Position numbers and translations under genes: made by a program. The notes beneath the pieces were generated by a model. That model made no database searches and was not told where the DNA came from. It saw nothing but the letters and a program-made list of their open reading frames with translations. Shown one piece after another: positions 1-9,130 of a stretch of 38,003 bases of DNA; the first letter of the stretch is position 1; every line of letters begins with the position of its first letter. Origin of the DNA: Bacteroidales bacterium (GTDB taxonomy: Bacteria; Bacteroidota; Bacteroidia; Bacteroidales; UBA932). Location: positions 1-38,003 of the forward strand of contig JAKSJG010000012.1 of NCBI GenBank assembly GCA_024398365.1, written 5' to 3'.

Positions 1-55
1 CGGTCCGCTCTATGATGTGGCCCATCCGGCCGTAACCTATGATTGCGATTTTCAT
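1..55 (-). CDS. dapB: 4-hydroxy-tetrahydrodipicolinate reductase, N-terminal fragment
   Basis: Only the first 18 codons lie in the window; the gene runs off the left edge. The translation begins MKIAIIGYGRMGHIIER, which has the Rossmann GxGxMG nucleotide-binding start typical of DapB of Bacteroidota. DapB reduces dihydrodipicolinate with NAD(P)H in the diaminopimelate/lysine pathway in the cytoplasm. The ATG is at 53-55 on the minus strand, just after the hppA terminator. No clear TAnnTTTG box lies between that terminator and the ATG, so the transcription start is uncertain; readthrough from hppA is possible. Another short Rossmann-type reductase cannot be excluded from so few residues. Confidence 0.6.
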   Translation of the reverse strand, partial: MKIAIIGYGRMGHIIERT

Positions 56-67
56 TTCGCAATTATA

Positions 68-99
68 CAAAAAAAAACGGCTGGATGAACCAGCCGTTT
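68..99 (-). terminator. Rho-independent terminator of hppA
   Basis: A perfect 10-bp stem (75-84 with 90-99) closes a 5-nt loop. On the minus strand it is followed by an uninterrupted T run (77 down to 68). It lies about 22 bp after the hppA stop codon and just before dapB. Confidence 0.9.
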
Positions 100-121
100 C
101 TTGTATGTTGATTATGGAGTA

Positions 122-2320
122 TTAACCGATGAGGTGGATGCCTGCGGTGAGGCCTGCCATAACGATTGATACCATGCTCATGAGCTTGATGAGGATGTTG
201 AGTGAAGGGCCTGAAGTATCCTTGAAAGGATCGCCTACTGTATCACCTACGACTGTAGCGTGGTGGCACTCTGAACCCTTGCCTCCGAAGTGACCTTCCT
301 CAACGTACTTCTTGGCATTGTCCCATGCTCCACCGGAGTTGGACATGAACACTGCGAGTACGAAGCCTGCGCCGAGACCGCCGAAGAGAAGGCCGATGAC
401 ACCTGCAACACCGAGGATCACACCAGTGAGAATAGGGGTGATGATGGCGATGAGGGCAGGGACAACCATCTCGTGCTGAGCTGCCTTTGTGGAGATTTCC
501 ACGCAACGTCCGTAGTCAGGAGTAGCCTCACGGGTGAGGATGCCCTTGATCTCGCGGAACTGACGGCGTACTTCAACAACCATCTTGGATGCTGCACGGC
601 CTACTGCGTTCATTGTCATACCGCAGAAGAGGAATGCCATCATTGCGCCGATGAACACACCTGCGAGAACTGCAGGGTTCATGATGGTCACATTGTAATG
701 GTTGAGGACGTCGAGGATGCTTGCGCCTGCTGCGTCAACCTTGGCTGAGACACCGTTGATCATCTCGCCTGTGCGGGCGAGGGCGATCTTGATCTCCTCA
801 ATGTATGAAGCGATGAGTGCGAGAGCTGTCAGAGCGGCAGAGCCGATGGCGAAGCCCTTGCCTGTTGCTGCGGTTGTGTTGCCGAGTGCGTCGAGCACGT
901 CAGTGCGTTCACGTACGAAAGGCTCGAGTTCGCTCATCTCTGCGTTACCACCGGCATTGTCGGCGATAGGGCCGTATGCGTCGGTTGCGAGGGTGATGCC
1001 GAGGGTGCTCAGCATACCTACGGCTGCGATAGCCACACCGTAGAGACCGAGTGAGAGGTTGTGGATGTCAAAACCTGTTGCGAAGAGGTATGAGAGAACG
1101 ATTGCGGCTGCGATGGTGATCACAGGGATGGCTGTGGAGATCATACCGAGGCCGATACCGTTGATGATAACGGTTGCAGGACCTGTCTCTGAAGCTGCTG
1201 CGAGCTTCTGGGTCGGCTTGTATGAGTGTGAAGTGTAATACTCCGTAGCCTTGCCGATGATCACACCTGCGATGAGGCCTGATACCACTGAGAGTGAGAG
1301 TCTCCACCAGAGACCGTCAGCTGTGCCGAACACGAGGGCGAGGATGCCGAATGTGGCAACGCCGCTGAGGATGGCTGCGAGGTTGGTACCGCGGCTCATT
1401 GACTTGAGGAGCTGGCCCATGTCAGCGCCTTCCTTGGTGCGGACAACGAAGATACCGATGATTGAGAGCACAACGCCGACTGCTGCGATGAGCATAGGGG
1501 CGAGGATGGCCTTGGTCTGCATTTCAGGGCCTACGCCGAAGAATGCTGATGCACCGAGTGCCATGGTAGAGAGGATGGAACCGCAGTAAGACTCATAGAG
1601 GTCGGCGCCCATACCTGCCACGTCACCTACGTTGTCACCAACGTTGTCGGCGATGGTTGCAGGGTTGCGAGGGTCGTCCTCAGGAAGGTCTGACTCAACC
1701 TTTCCCACGAGGTCGGCTCCGACGTCAGCGGCCTTGGTGTAGATACCGCCGCCCACGCGTGCGAAGAGTGCCTGAGTTGAGGCGCCCATACCGAATGTAA
1801 GCATTGTGGTGGTGATCACGACGAGCTTCTGGGCTGCGTCGGCCTCAGCGACGAAGGCGTTGAGGATGATCCACCAGAGGGCGATGTCAAGGAGTCCGAG
1901 ACCTACGACCGTGAGACCCATGACTGCACCTGAACGGAAAGCAACCTTGAGTCCAGCATTCAATGAGCGTCTTGCTGCGTTAGCTGTACGTCCTGAAGCA
2001 TAAGTTGCGGTGCGCATGCCGATGAAACCTGCGAGTCCCGAGAAGAAACCGCCGGTGAGGAATGCGAAAGGCACCCATGTGTTCTGAACGTGGAAACCAT
2101 AAGCCAGTATTGCAAAGAATACTGCAAGAACGATGAAAACAATGACAACGATCTTGTACTGCTGCTTGAGGTATGCCATAGCACCCTCACGCACGTACTG
2201 TGCAATCTGCTTCATTGTCGGAGTACCTTCGTCCTCTTTCTTCATCTTGCTGTAGAAGATGTAAGCGAAGACCAGAGCGATGATTGACGCTACCGGTACT
2301 GCATAGAATAATGAGTTCAT
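122..2320 (-). CDS. hppA: K+-dependent membrane-bound pyrophosphatase (ion pump)
   Basis: The 732-residue polytopic inner-membrane protein is full length for the family. It couples pyrophosphate hydrolysis to Na+ and/or H+ export. The catalytic signatures are present: [20 protein letters not shown] at residues 190-209 and the Asp-rich [16 protein letters not shown] block at about 225-240, followed by a Glu (E243) in the same helix, the position linked to ion selectivity. The [10 protein letters not shown] motif at 480-489 carries Ala where K+-independent enzymes have Lys, so K+ dependence is expected. Whether it pumps Na+, H+ or both cannot be settled by eye. The gene is monocistronic, with its own TAnnTTTG box at 2365-2372 and its own terminator. 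Confidence 0.95.
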   Translation of the reverse strand: MNSLFYAVPVASIIALVFAYIFYSKMKKEDEGTPTMKQIAQYVREGAMAYLKQQYKIVVIVFIVLAVFFAILAYGFHVQNTWVPFAFLTGGFFSGLAGFIGMRTATYASGRTANAARRSLNAGLKVAFRSGAVMGLTVVGLGLLDIALWWIILNAFVAEADAAQKLVVITTTMLTFGMGASTQALFARVGGGIYTKAADVGADLVGKVESDLPEDDPRNPATIADNVGDNVGDVAGMGADLYESYCGSILSTMALGASAFFGVGPEMQTKAILAPMLIAAVGVVLSIIGIFVVRTKEGADMGQLLKSMSRGTNLAAILSGVATFGILALVFGTADGLWWRLSLSVVSGLIAGVIIGKATEYYTSHSYKPTQKLAAASETGPATVIINGIGLGMISTAIPVITIAAAIVLSYLFATGFDIHNLSLGLYGVAIAAVGMLSTLGITLATDAYGPIADNAGGNAEMSELEPFVRERTDVLDALGNTTAATGKGFAIGSAALTALALIASYIEEIKIALARTGEMINGVSAKVDAAGASILDVLNHYNVTIMNPAVLAGVFIGAMMAFLFCGMTMNAVGRAASKMVVEVRRQFREIKGILTREATPDYGRCVEISTKAAQHEMVVPALIAIITPILTGVILGVAGVIGLLFGGLGAGFVLAVFMSNSGGAWDNAKKYVEEGHFGGKGSECHHATVVGDTVGDPFKDTSGPSLNILIKLMSMVSIVMAGLTAGIHLIG

Positions 2321-2364
2321 AAAACTAATGTATTGTTTTGGTTTACTGATTAATCCAGAGGGCG

Positions 2365-2372
2365 CAAAGGTA
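2365..2372 (-). promoter_or_regulatory. Bacteroidota -7 box for hppA
   Basis: The minus strand reads TACCTTTG, matching TAnnTTTG, and ends 44 nt before the hppA ATG. No convincing -33 TTTG is visible. It lies 39 bp from the divergent antiporter box at 2412. Confidence 0.65.
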
Positions 2373-2411
2373 CTGCAAAAAATAAAATTTCAGCTATTTG
2401 ATTTTTAATAT

Positions 2412-2419
2412 TATCTTTG
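2412..2419 (+). promoter_or_regulatory. Bacteroidota -7 box for the antiporter gene
   Basis: TATCTTTG matches TAnnTTTG and ends 36 nt before the ATG at 2456. An in-frame TTG at 2417 lies inside this box, so it cannot be the translation start; this decides the start of the downstream gene. Confidence 0.7.
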
Positions 2420-2455
2420 CAATCGGGACAGAAGTTTATCTCGCGCGAACTAACT

Positions 2456-4714
2456 ATGTCGGAAGAACTCAATCTTGTACGTGATCTTGCGGTCATCCTG
2501 ATATCAGCCGGCATATTCACCATCATCTCAAAGGCGCTCAAACAGCCTCTCATTCTAGGTTATATTGTGGCCGGTTTCCTTGTCGGCCCGCATTTCAATC
2601 TTTTCCCGAATGTCACCGGTGTGGAGTCGGTGGACCAGTGGTCCGAGATCGGTATCATCTTCCTCCTGTTTGCGCTGGGACTTGAGTTCAGCTTCAAGAA
2701 ACTGCTCAAGGTGGGCAGCAGCGCGCTGATTACGGCGGGCTGCGTCTGCATAGGCATGTTTGTGATCGGCATGACGGTTGGCCAGGCTCTGAGCTGGACC
2801 TCGATGGAGAGTATTTTCCTCGGCGGTCTGATGTCGATGTCCTCCACCACTATTATAATAAAGGCATACAATGACCTCGGCCTGAAGTCGGCGCCGCAGT
2901 CAGCTCTGGTGTTCGGCACTCTGGTGGTCGAGGACCTCATCGCCGTGGTGCTGATGGTCTTCCTCACCACTCTGGCGACGGCCAACAAGTTTGCGGGAGG
3001 GGAGATGCTGCTCGGCCTGGCCAAGCTGCTGTTCTTCCTGGTCCTCTGGTTCCTGGTGGGCATCTTCGCCATACCGTCACTCCTGAAGCGCACGCGCAAA
3101 TACCTCAGCGACGAGATACTTCTTATCATAAGCATAGGACTGTGCTTCGGCATGGTGGTGCTGGCCAACTACGCCGGCTTCTCATCAGCCCTCGGAGCAT
3201 TCGTGATGGGATCCATACTTGCCGAGACCATCGAGAGCGAGCACATCAGCAAGCTCGTGGTCAGCATCAAGGACCTCTTCGGTGCCATATTCTTCGTATC
3301 CGTCGGCATGATGATAGATCCTGCGGTCATAGCTGAGCACTGGCTCACGATACTCATCCTCAGCCTTGTCACAGCCATAGGCATGACGCTGTTCGGCACC
3401 TTCGGCGCGCTGCTTTCCGGCCGCGGCCTCAACGTGGCGCTGCATACCGGTTTCAGCCTCGCGCAGCTCGGCGAATTCTCCTTCATCATAGCCGGACTCG
3501 GCGTCAGCCTCGGCGTGATGCGCGGCTTCATTTATCCTGTAATCATTGCGGTGTCCGTGATAACCACCTTCACAACCCCTTATATGATAAAGGCCGCTGA
3601 CCCTGTCAGCAAATTCCTCTACAGCCGGCTATCTCCGACGATGATTGCAAGGCTCGACTCTGCCCCTGACAAGAAGAAGGGCAGCAGCAAGAAGGAGCAG
3701 AGCCTGTGGCGCGGACTTCTCAAGAAGTATCTCATCCGCATCGTGACTTACGGCGTGATACTCGTGGCCATCTTCCTCGGCTCGAAGCTGTACCTGGACA
3801 AGGCGGCTTACGACATATTCCCGGGCTGGAGCCAGATCACGCACAATTTCTTCTGTACCGGAGTCACTCTCGCCGTGATGCTGCCGTTCCTGCTCGGCCT
3901 GGCCGTCAACGGATCCGCCATCAAGAAGGACGCGGCCGCACTGCTTGCGGAGAAGGACAGCAATGTCTGGCCTGTGATGTCACTCGTGCTCATCCGCATT
4001 CTCATCGCCATAGGATTCGTGGTGGCGGTCATAGCAATACATTTCTCCCTGTCATACTGGTCAATACTCCTGATAGCGGTCGCAGGCGTCGCATTCTTCC
4101 TGATTGCGCGCAAGTCGCTGCACAGCTTCAAGGGCATCGAGGAGAGGTTTATGTCCAATCTCAACGCCAAGGAGGAGATACAGCACCATATCGCGCCTAT
4201 TCTGACCGGCATCAATTCCAAGATGGGCGGACACGACGTGGCTGCCGAGCCGGTAGAGGTGTCGCCTGCCTGCGAACTTGTCGGCATGACTCTGCGCGAG
4301 GCGCCGCTGCGTCAGCGCTACGGCATCAATGTGGCGAAGATTGTGCGCGGAGGCCGCAGAATACTCATCCCGTCTCCGGATGAGAAGATTTATCCTTACG
4401 ACGAACTCCTGGCCGTGGGAACGCGCAAGGAGGTGTCGCGCTTCATGGAGGATATGCGTCTCGGAGCCCTCGACAAGGCCTTCCCTGAGGAGAATGACGA
4501 CGTCGCCGTCGAGCCTTATTCCATCAAGGCCGGCTCTTATCTTGATGGAAAAATGCTCAGGGAGACAGATCTGAGGCAGAGAAACTGCATGGTAATCGGC
4601 GTCGTGCGCGGCGAGGAGTCCGTGATGAATCCGAAGGCGGACTTCCGCTTCACTGCCGGCGACATTGTCTGGCTTGCCGGCTCCCGCGCCGACTGCGAGG
4701 CGGTGGTTTCCTGA
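2456..4714 (+). CDS. CPA2-family cation/proton antiporter (KefB-like) with two RCK_C domains
   Basis: The protein has 752 residues. The N-terminal two thirds is a Na+/H+-exchanger-type membrane domain, with family segments such as LFALGLEFSFKKLL, FGTLVVEDLIAVV, AFVMGSILAET and LGEFSFIIAGLG. A further hydrophobic block of about four helices follows, then two tandem RCK_C (TrkA_C)-like domains in the last ~170 residues, each built around a LR...LRQR motif. The likely role is K+ or Na+ exchange for protons at the inner membrane. There is no TrkA_N NAD-binding domain between the membrane part and the RCK_C domains, unlike classical KefB/KefC, so gating by NAD(H) or glutathione is not expected. 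The start at 2456 is fixed by the promoter box overlapping the upstream in-frame TTG. The ion specificity is inferred only from family. Confidence 0.88.
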   Translation: MSEELNLVRDLAVILISAGIFTIISKALKQPLILGYIVAGFLVGPHFNLFPNVTGVESVDQWSEIGIIFLLFALGLEFSFKKLLKVGSSALITAGCVCIGMFVIGMTVGQALSWTSMESIFLGGLMSMSSTTIIIKAYNDLGLKSAPQSALVFGTLVVEDLIAVVLMVFLTTLATANKFAGGEMLLGLAKLLFFLVLWFLVGIFAIPSLLKRTRKYLSDEILLIISIGLCFGMVVLANYAGFSSALGAFVMGSILAETIESEHISKLVVSIKDLFGAIFFVSVGMMIDPAVIAEHWLTILILSLVTAIGMTLFGTFGALLSGRGLNVALHTGFSLAQLGEFSFIIAGLGVSLGVMRGFIYPVIIAVSVITTFTTPYMIKAADPVSKFLYSRLSPTMIARLDSAPDKKKGSSKKEQSLWRGLLKKYLIRIVTYGVILVAIFLGSKLYLDKAAYDIFPGWSQITHNFFCTGVTLAVMLPFLLGLAVNGSAIKKDAAALLAEKDSNVWPVMSLVLIRILIAIGFVVAVIAIHFSLSYWSILLIAVAGVAFFLIARKSLHSFKGIEERFMSNLNAKEEIQHHIAPILTGINSKMGGHDVAAEPVEVSPACELVGMTLREAPLRQRYGINVAKIVRGGRRILIPSPDEKIYPYDELLAVGTRKEVSRFMEDMRLGALDKAFPEENDDVAVEPYSIKAGSYLDGKMLRETDLRQRNCMVIGVVRGEESVMNPKADFRFTAGDIVWLAGSRADCEAVVS

Positions 4715-4759
4715 TTTCCTTGCCTGTCGCGAAAGAATCTGCTGTTCTTCAGATATATG

Positions 4760-4794
4760 AACCCCGAAAGTTTTGTTCTACTTTCGGGGTTTTT
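4760..4794 (+). terminator. Rho-independent terminator after the antiporter gene
   Basis: The stem AACCCCGAAAG / CTTTCGGGGTT with a 10-nt loop is followed by a T run. It lies about 45 bp after the stop codon at 4714 and separates the antiporter gene from the lipoprotein operon. Confidence 0.92.
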
Positions 4795-4798
4795 GCTG

Positions 4799-4829
4799 TT
4801 GATTTTTCAAGTTGATATGAGTAAATTTG
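4799..4829 (+). promoter_or_regulatory. Promoter of the lipoprotein operon
   Basis: TAAATTTG at 4822-4829 matches the TAnnTTTG box. TTG at 4799-4801 lies 20 nt upstream, the expected place for the -33 element. The predicted leader is about 55 nt before small ORF 1 at 4890. This is the only good promoter I can see before the terminator at 13743. Confidence 0.6.
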
Positions 4830-4889
4830 TAGTTTGAGCAATTTTTGCTGGCGTAAGAGTTAAACATACTATTTCAATTCTATATATTA

Positions 4890-5024
4890 ATGAAGCTTAC
4901 CATTTCGCTTGATTACCAGCAGCCCCAGGTGACATTGCTGGAGTTGGATTCTACCGGAGTATGTGCGGCATCCGGAAATCCCGTTTTCAATCCGTCGCAC
5001 TTTGATGATATAATTGACTGGTAG
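4890..5024 (+). CDS. Small ORF 1 (44 aa), leader gene of the lipoprotein operon
   Basis: This 44-codon frame starts with ATG and ends 10 bp before the first lipoprotein gene, whose ribosome binding site overlaps its stop codon. The peptide has no signal sequence. It contains a Y-Q-x-P-x-V segment (residues 9-14), a short hydrophobic stretch, and VCAASG at residues 24-29, then an acidic, Trp-terminated tail. Small ORF 2 at 11162 has the same order: YQ.P.V, about 10 residues, then VICASG. The shared pattern and the identical placement before a fimbrillin-like lipoprotein gene argue that both are translated genes. I do not recognise the function. Possibilities are a peptide precursor, a translational coupler or a small structural partner; none is shown by the sequence. 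Confidence 0.65.
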   Translation: MKLTISLDYQQPQVTLLELDSTGVCAASGNPVFNPSHFDDIIDW

Positions 5025-5034
5025 GGAGGACGCG

Positions 5035-6960
5035 ATGATGAGAAAACATTTGTCAATTATTTGCGCTGCAGCCGTCGTTTTCGGCGCAGCATCCTGCCAG
5101 AAGGCAAACATCAATGATGCATCTGTCGCATCAGACGCTGCCCTTAGGTCGATAACAGTCAGGATGCCGGGCAACGGCACCAGGCTGGGCCTTGACGAGG
5201 CCACAAATTACACCGTATTTGAGGTGGGGGACGAGGTTTTCGGATGGGATGCATCCGGCAGCTATACATACTCCTGTACTTCAGTCGATGCCGACAAGGC
5301 CGAATTCGAACTGATCAGCGATTACGCTCCGTCTTCCGTGGCCGGCACCAAGGTCAATCTGGTATATGCCAACGGCTATGATGAAGAAGACATTGCCGGC
5401 GGCGCACTTTCCCTCGATATCAAGGGCCAGAACGCCACGGCCTTCAGCCAGCTTCCGTTCGTGATGACAGCCCAGGGCGTCGTCGCAGAGGATGGCGGAT
5501 GCGAGGTGACCTTCAGCAACGAGACCTCATACATCCGCATCAAGGACTGCCCGACTCCCGCAGCAGGTGGCATGAGCTTCTATTCCGTGGAGGCCACGAA
5601 CCTCTACCCGCAGATGACACTGACCATCGGCGCTGACGGCAATTTCGTCAGGACAGTCGGTGCGGCCGCCACCATAAAGAACTCCGCTGAGATCATATCC
5701 GATCAGGACGGAAAGATTTCGGGCTGCATGGCCACTTTCGCTTCACCGGAAGCTGCTTCCGAAGCAAGTGTCGTCTTCACCGCAGAATCTGCCGAGGGCT
5801 TCCTGTATTACTATAATGCCGGCAAGAAGACGGTGCCTGCAAACAAGATCATCAGCATATCTGAAAAGGCGTTCACCACGGAAATACCGCAGGTGGGCAT
5901 TGCGGAAATCGTCGAGTCCGGCGACAGCTTCACCGACTTCACCGCCGCCGTGACTGCCGCCAATGCATACAATGGCCATTGCACCATCGCAGTGCTCAAG
6001 GACTTCACCAATACCGCAGCCCAGACTATCAGCAATCCTGCCGGTGTCACCCTCAAGCTCAATGGATACACTCTCACAATATCCGGCAAGTCAACCAGGA
6101 TATCGATCGCTTCCGGCAGCACACTGACCATTGAAGGCGAAGGTACATGCACCATGGCCACCGCAACCAACAATTTCGTCCTTGACCAGGAAAACTCCAC
6201 TCTCATCCTCAATGGCGGTACTCTCAGCACCGGTGGCACTTATGCAGTCGTTTATGCCACCAAGGGCAACTTCATAATGAACGGGGGAGAGGTCACAGAC
6301 AGCGGCCGCCAATCCCTCGCACTTGACTTCGAGTCGCCTGGCAAGATGGAGCTCAATGGCGGCAAGGTCACCGGTGGCAGTTCAAAGCACGGTGCTGTAT
6401 ATATCGGCAATACCGGAGCCAAGGTCGAAATCAACGGCGCGGAAATCAGCGCTCCATACGCTACCGACAACCCGGCTCTGAATCTCTATTCCGGCAAGCT
6501 TGTGCTCAACTCCGGTAAGATCGGATCCAAGAATGACCGTTGGGGAATCAAAGTGGGCAACGGCAGCTTCGAGATGAACGGCGGCACCATATCAGCCGCG
6601 AGATATCCTGTATATTGCGCCGGCACAGGTGATATTACCTTCACTGGCGGTAATGTGGTTGAAATCAACGCAGGATGGAAAGTTTTCTTCGGAAGCAGCG
6701 ATGCCAAAAACAAGGTCACTATCAAGGACGGATATTTCTTCACTCCTCACAGTGCCACTTACCCGGGCTTCTATACCTTCGGCGGCACTCTCACCAATAT
6801 GACAGTAGAAGTCTCAGGCGGCTATTTCACTGAAGACCTTCTCGATGCGACTGCCGGCTACAACGGCAAGATCTCCGTCAGCGGCAGCGTGGTTCCTTGC
6901 ACTGATATCAAGGACGGCAACGGCAACAAATATTCTTATCAGATCGTTCCTGTATTATAA
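5035..6960 (+). CDS. Lipoprotein with fimbrillin-like N-terminus and parallel beta-helix-like C-terminus
   Basis: The predicted product has 641 residues. The signal peptide ends in the lipobox GAASC (Cys about 21). The N-terminal half resembles Mfa/fimbrillin-like surface proteins, with the RITVR...GTRLGL strand pair and a GDEVFGWD segment corresponding to the W..GD motif. From about residue 295 the chain becomes a run of short beta repeats built on L-N-G-G / M-N-G-G turns about 20-25 residues apart (for example LILNGGTL, FIMNGGEV, MELNGGKV, FEMNGGTI), typical of right-handed beta-helices of surface adhesins or polysaccharide-binding proteins. No catalytic motif is obvious. The ribosome binding site AGGGAGGA at 5023-5030 suits ATG at 5035 or 5038. 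It follows small ORF 1 by 10 bp and precedes the next lipoprotein by 4 bp. The likely location is the outer membrane surface, inferred from family and signal. Confidence 0.8.
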   Translation: MMRKHLSIICAAAVVFGAASCQKANINDASVASDAALRSITVRMPGNGTRLGLDEATNYTVFEVGDEVFGWDASGSYTYSCTSVDADKAEFELISDYAPSSVAGTKVNLVYANGYDEEDIAGGALSLDIKGQNATAFSQLPFVMTAQGVVAEDGGCEVTFSNETSYIRIKDCPTPAAGGMSFYSVEATNLYPQMTLTIGADGNFVRTVGAAATIKNSAEIISDQDGKISGCMATFASPEAASEASVVFTAESAEGFLYYYNAGKKTVPANKIISISEKAFTTEIPQVGIAEIVESGDSFTDFTAAVTAANAYNGHCTIAVLKDFTNTAAQTISNPAGVTLKLNGYTLTISGKSTRISIASGSTLTIEGEGTCTMATATNNFVLDQENSTLILNGGTLSTGGTYAVVYATKGNFIMNGGEVTDSGRQSLALDFESPGKMELNGGKVTGGSSKHGAVYIGNTGAKVEINGAEISAPYATDNPALNLYSGKLVLNSGKIGSKNDRWGIKVGNGSFEMNGGTISAARYPVYCAGTGDITFTGGNVVEINAGWKVFFGSSDAKNKVTIKDGYFFTPHSATYPGFYTFGGTLTNMTVEVSGGYFTEDLLDATAGYNGKISVSGSVVPCTDIKDGNGNKYSYQIVPVL

Positions 6961-6964
6961 TTAA

Positions 6965-9115
6965 ATGAAAAGAACTGGTTATTTCCATATCGCGCTCCTG
7001 GCAGCGTCTGTCGCTCTCGGAGCGTGCAATCAGACCGGGGCAGAGCTTCCTGACCCTGATGTCAAGGGCTTTGTCGCATCACAGGAGAAGAGTGCTTCCG
7101 ACACCAGGACTGTCCTCGACTCATATTCCGTATTATGGTCCGCGGATGATACCATCACCGTGTTCAAGGCTTCCCTCATAGCTGACGGCTATGCAGGCTG
7201 CAAGGTCGGCATCGACCCTGCCGACGGCGGCAAGCCTTCTGGCCGTTTCTACAATCCCGAGTGCGAGGATTACTACGGCAGCCTCTGCTATGCTGCATAT
7301 CCTGCATCGATGTGCACGGGCGCCGAAGGCTCGAATCTGAAATTCAATCTTCCTGCTGTCCAGTACTGGCGCGACAATTCCTTCGATTCCGGAGCCAATC
7401 CTACTGTGGCAGTCACATCCGACAAGGAACTCAACTTCAAGAATCTCTGCGGACTGCTCGCCATTTCCTTCAGCGGAGCTCCGGCAATCACCGAGATACA
7501 GCTGACAACTCTTGTGGAGGAAGCGCTCTGGGGCGAGGGTAGCGTGGATATGGGATATACTGATGTCCCAGTCCTGAAGATGTCCCAGTCTATCACTCCT
7601 GAACAGAAGACACTGACTCTGAAGATCGACAATCCTGCCTTGCAGGATGATGGCCGCTTTGTCTCAAACGGTACTGCGGATGCGGTTGCTGACGGTGTCA
7701 TTGCGGGCGATCATCCTGGCGCTGCCAGCACATATTATTTCGTGGTTCCTGCCGGCAGCCTCGGTCAGGGCTTCGTGGTTACGGCCAAATGTGCCGACGG
7801 TACATATATGCAGAAGTATGCCACATCCTCCAACGCCGTCATTGAACGTTCCACCTGCGTAGAGATGCCGGAATTCGAATATCAGGACGAGTCAGAGATC
7901 GAGATCCGTACCGACGTCATCAACAAGGCTTTCTACAAGGACCTCGTGATGGACAGTGGATGCGGCCTGACCAACAACAAGACCATCCCTGTCACCAATT
8001 ATCTGAATCTCAGCACAGAGACCATCTACACCGAAGACGAAGAGGATTATGTGTTTACGGATGAAGGCCAGAATGCCCAGAACCGTCTCATCTGCGGTAC
8101 CGCAAATGACGAGAACGGAGTCCTGCTCTATCCGGACGGCGAGCCGCGCTACAGGATGATATATGTCAACGGCGGTATCGCCACAAGGCACGGCCGCAGC
8201 CTTATGGAGGCCGGCCGCGAGCATTTCAGACAGTACTTCTTCAACGGCGGCAGCTACCTCGGAACCTGCGCCGGCTCATTCATCGCCACATACGGCATCA
8301 TTGATTCCTATATTGCCCACAACGGATATATGGGAATATGGCCGGGCTATGCAAGCGACACCAGCACGCCGCATATCTATCCTGACTATAAACTTCCGGA
8401 TGACTGCCCTCTGCTCAAATATTATGACTTCGGCGGCGACCACCGCATCAAGGAGGTAAGGCACCACAACGGTCCGTATTTCGAGCACTGGGACATGGTT
8501 CCGGGCACCGAGGTGCTCGCCTACAACGATTACCCGGCATACAAATTCCATACATTTGCATCCTGCATCGCGTACAACCCGTCAATCTATTCGGGACGTG
8601 TGATCCTTCTCGGAGGCCATCCGGAACTGGCGGAAAGCGGGGAGCAGCTTGACTTTTTCGCAGCCCTCTGCCGCTATGCGATGGAAGGCGGCGGCATCGC
8701 CAAGGTCAAGGGCATTCTCCACAACGGGCAGACCCGCAATATGACCAAGGGCACGTCTGACAATGATCCTGCCTTCACCAAGGTGGGTGACAAGCAGTGC
8801 CACCATTTCGCATTCGCGCTGCCTGAAGGCGCGCGCAACATCAAGGTGCGCCTCGAGGCAAAGGCTGATTTCAACCTCAGTCTCCGACTGGCGAAGGGCA
8901 CCTTCGCATTCAAGGAGGACGCTCAGTATGCGGTCGAGAACCCCGACCTTGTCAAGGAATTGAAATTCGATTCCCTCAGCAAGGGAACCTGGTATGTCGG
9001 AGTCCAGTGCGAAGACACTGTCAATCAGACTTTCGGCAAATACGGTATCGCCTACAGCGGCAAGACCGCCGTGCTCAACGGAGTTCCATATTCAATCACA
9101 GTATCCTGGGAATAA
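6965..9115 (+). CDS. Lipoprotein with fimbrillin-like, glutamine-amidotransferase-like and PPC-like domains
   Basis: This 716-residue protein has a lipobox LGAC (Cys 21). Residues ~45-300 look fimbrillin-like (TRTVLDSYSVLW.ADDTITVF). Residues ~315-575 resemble a class I glutamine-amidotransferase fold of the BPL_N type: a nucleophile elbow GTCAGSF with C435 and a downstream GGHPE with H552 and E554, which would complete a Cys-His-Glu triad. Residues ~600-716 resemble a bacterial pre-peptidase C-terminal (PPC) beta-sandwich. The triad suggests a catalytic, possibly amidase or peptidase, function outside the cytoplasm, but no substrate can be named. It starts 4 bp after the previous gene and is followed after 15 bp by the LRR lipoprotein. 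Domain calls are from motif recognition only; the C-terminal PPC call is the least certain. Confidence 0.78.
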   Translation: MKRTGYFHIALLAASVALGACNQTGAELPDPDVKGFVASQEKSASDTRTVLDSYSVLWSADDTITVFKASLIADGYAGCKVGIDPADGGKPSGRFYNPECEDYYGSLCYAAYPASMCTGAEGSNLKFNLPAVQYWRDNSFDSGANPTVAVTSDKELNFKNLCGLLAISFSGAPAITEIQLTTLVEEALWGEGSVDMGYTDVPVLKMSQSITPEQKTLTLKIDNPALQDDGRFVSNGTADAVADGVIAGDHPGAASTYYFVVPAGSLGQGFVVTAKCADGTYMQKYATSSNAVIERSTCVEMPEFEYQDESEIEIRTDVINKAFYKDLVMDSGCGLTNNKTIPVTNYLNLSTETIYTEDEEDYVFTDEGQNAQNRLICGTANDENGVLLYPDGEPRYRMIYVNGGIATRHGRSLMEAGREHFRQYFFNGGSYLGTCAGSFIATYGIIDSYIAHNGYMGIWPGYASDTSTPHIYPDYKLPDDCPLLKYYDFGGDHRIKEVRHHNGPYFEHWDMVPGTEVLAYNDYPAYKFHTFASCIAYNPSIYSGRVILLGGHPELAESGEQLDFFAALCRYAMEGGGIAKVKGILHNGQTRNMTKGTSDNDPAFTKVGDKQCHHFAFALPEGARNIKVRLEAKADFNLSLRLAKGTFAFKEDAQYAVENPDLVKELKFDSLSKGTWYVGVQCEDTVNQTFGKYGIAYSGKTAVLNGVPYSITVSWE

Positions 9116-9130
9116 CAAGGAGGTATCGCA

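Noticed and set aside
290-748. Plus-strand Cys/His/Asp-rich frame opposite hppA
   Set aside because: The apparent Cys-His richness arises from reverse-complemented Gly/Ala/Val codons of hppA; no start signal.
2417-2455. Upstream TTG start for the antiporter
   Set aside because: The TTG lies inside the TATCTTTG promoter box, so it would not be in the transcript.
4890-5024. Small ORF 1 as a frameshifted remnant of the downstream lipoprotein
   Set aside because: It has its own ATG, a stop codon at the ribosome binding site of the next gene, and shared pattern with small ORF 2, which a random remnant would not show.
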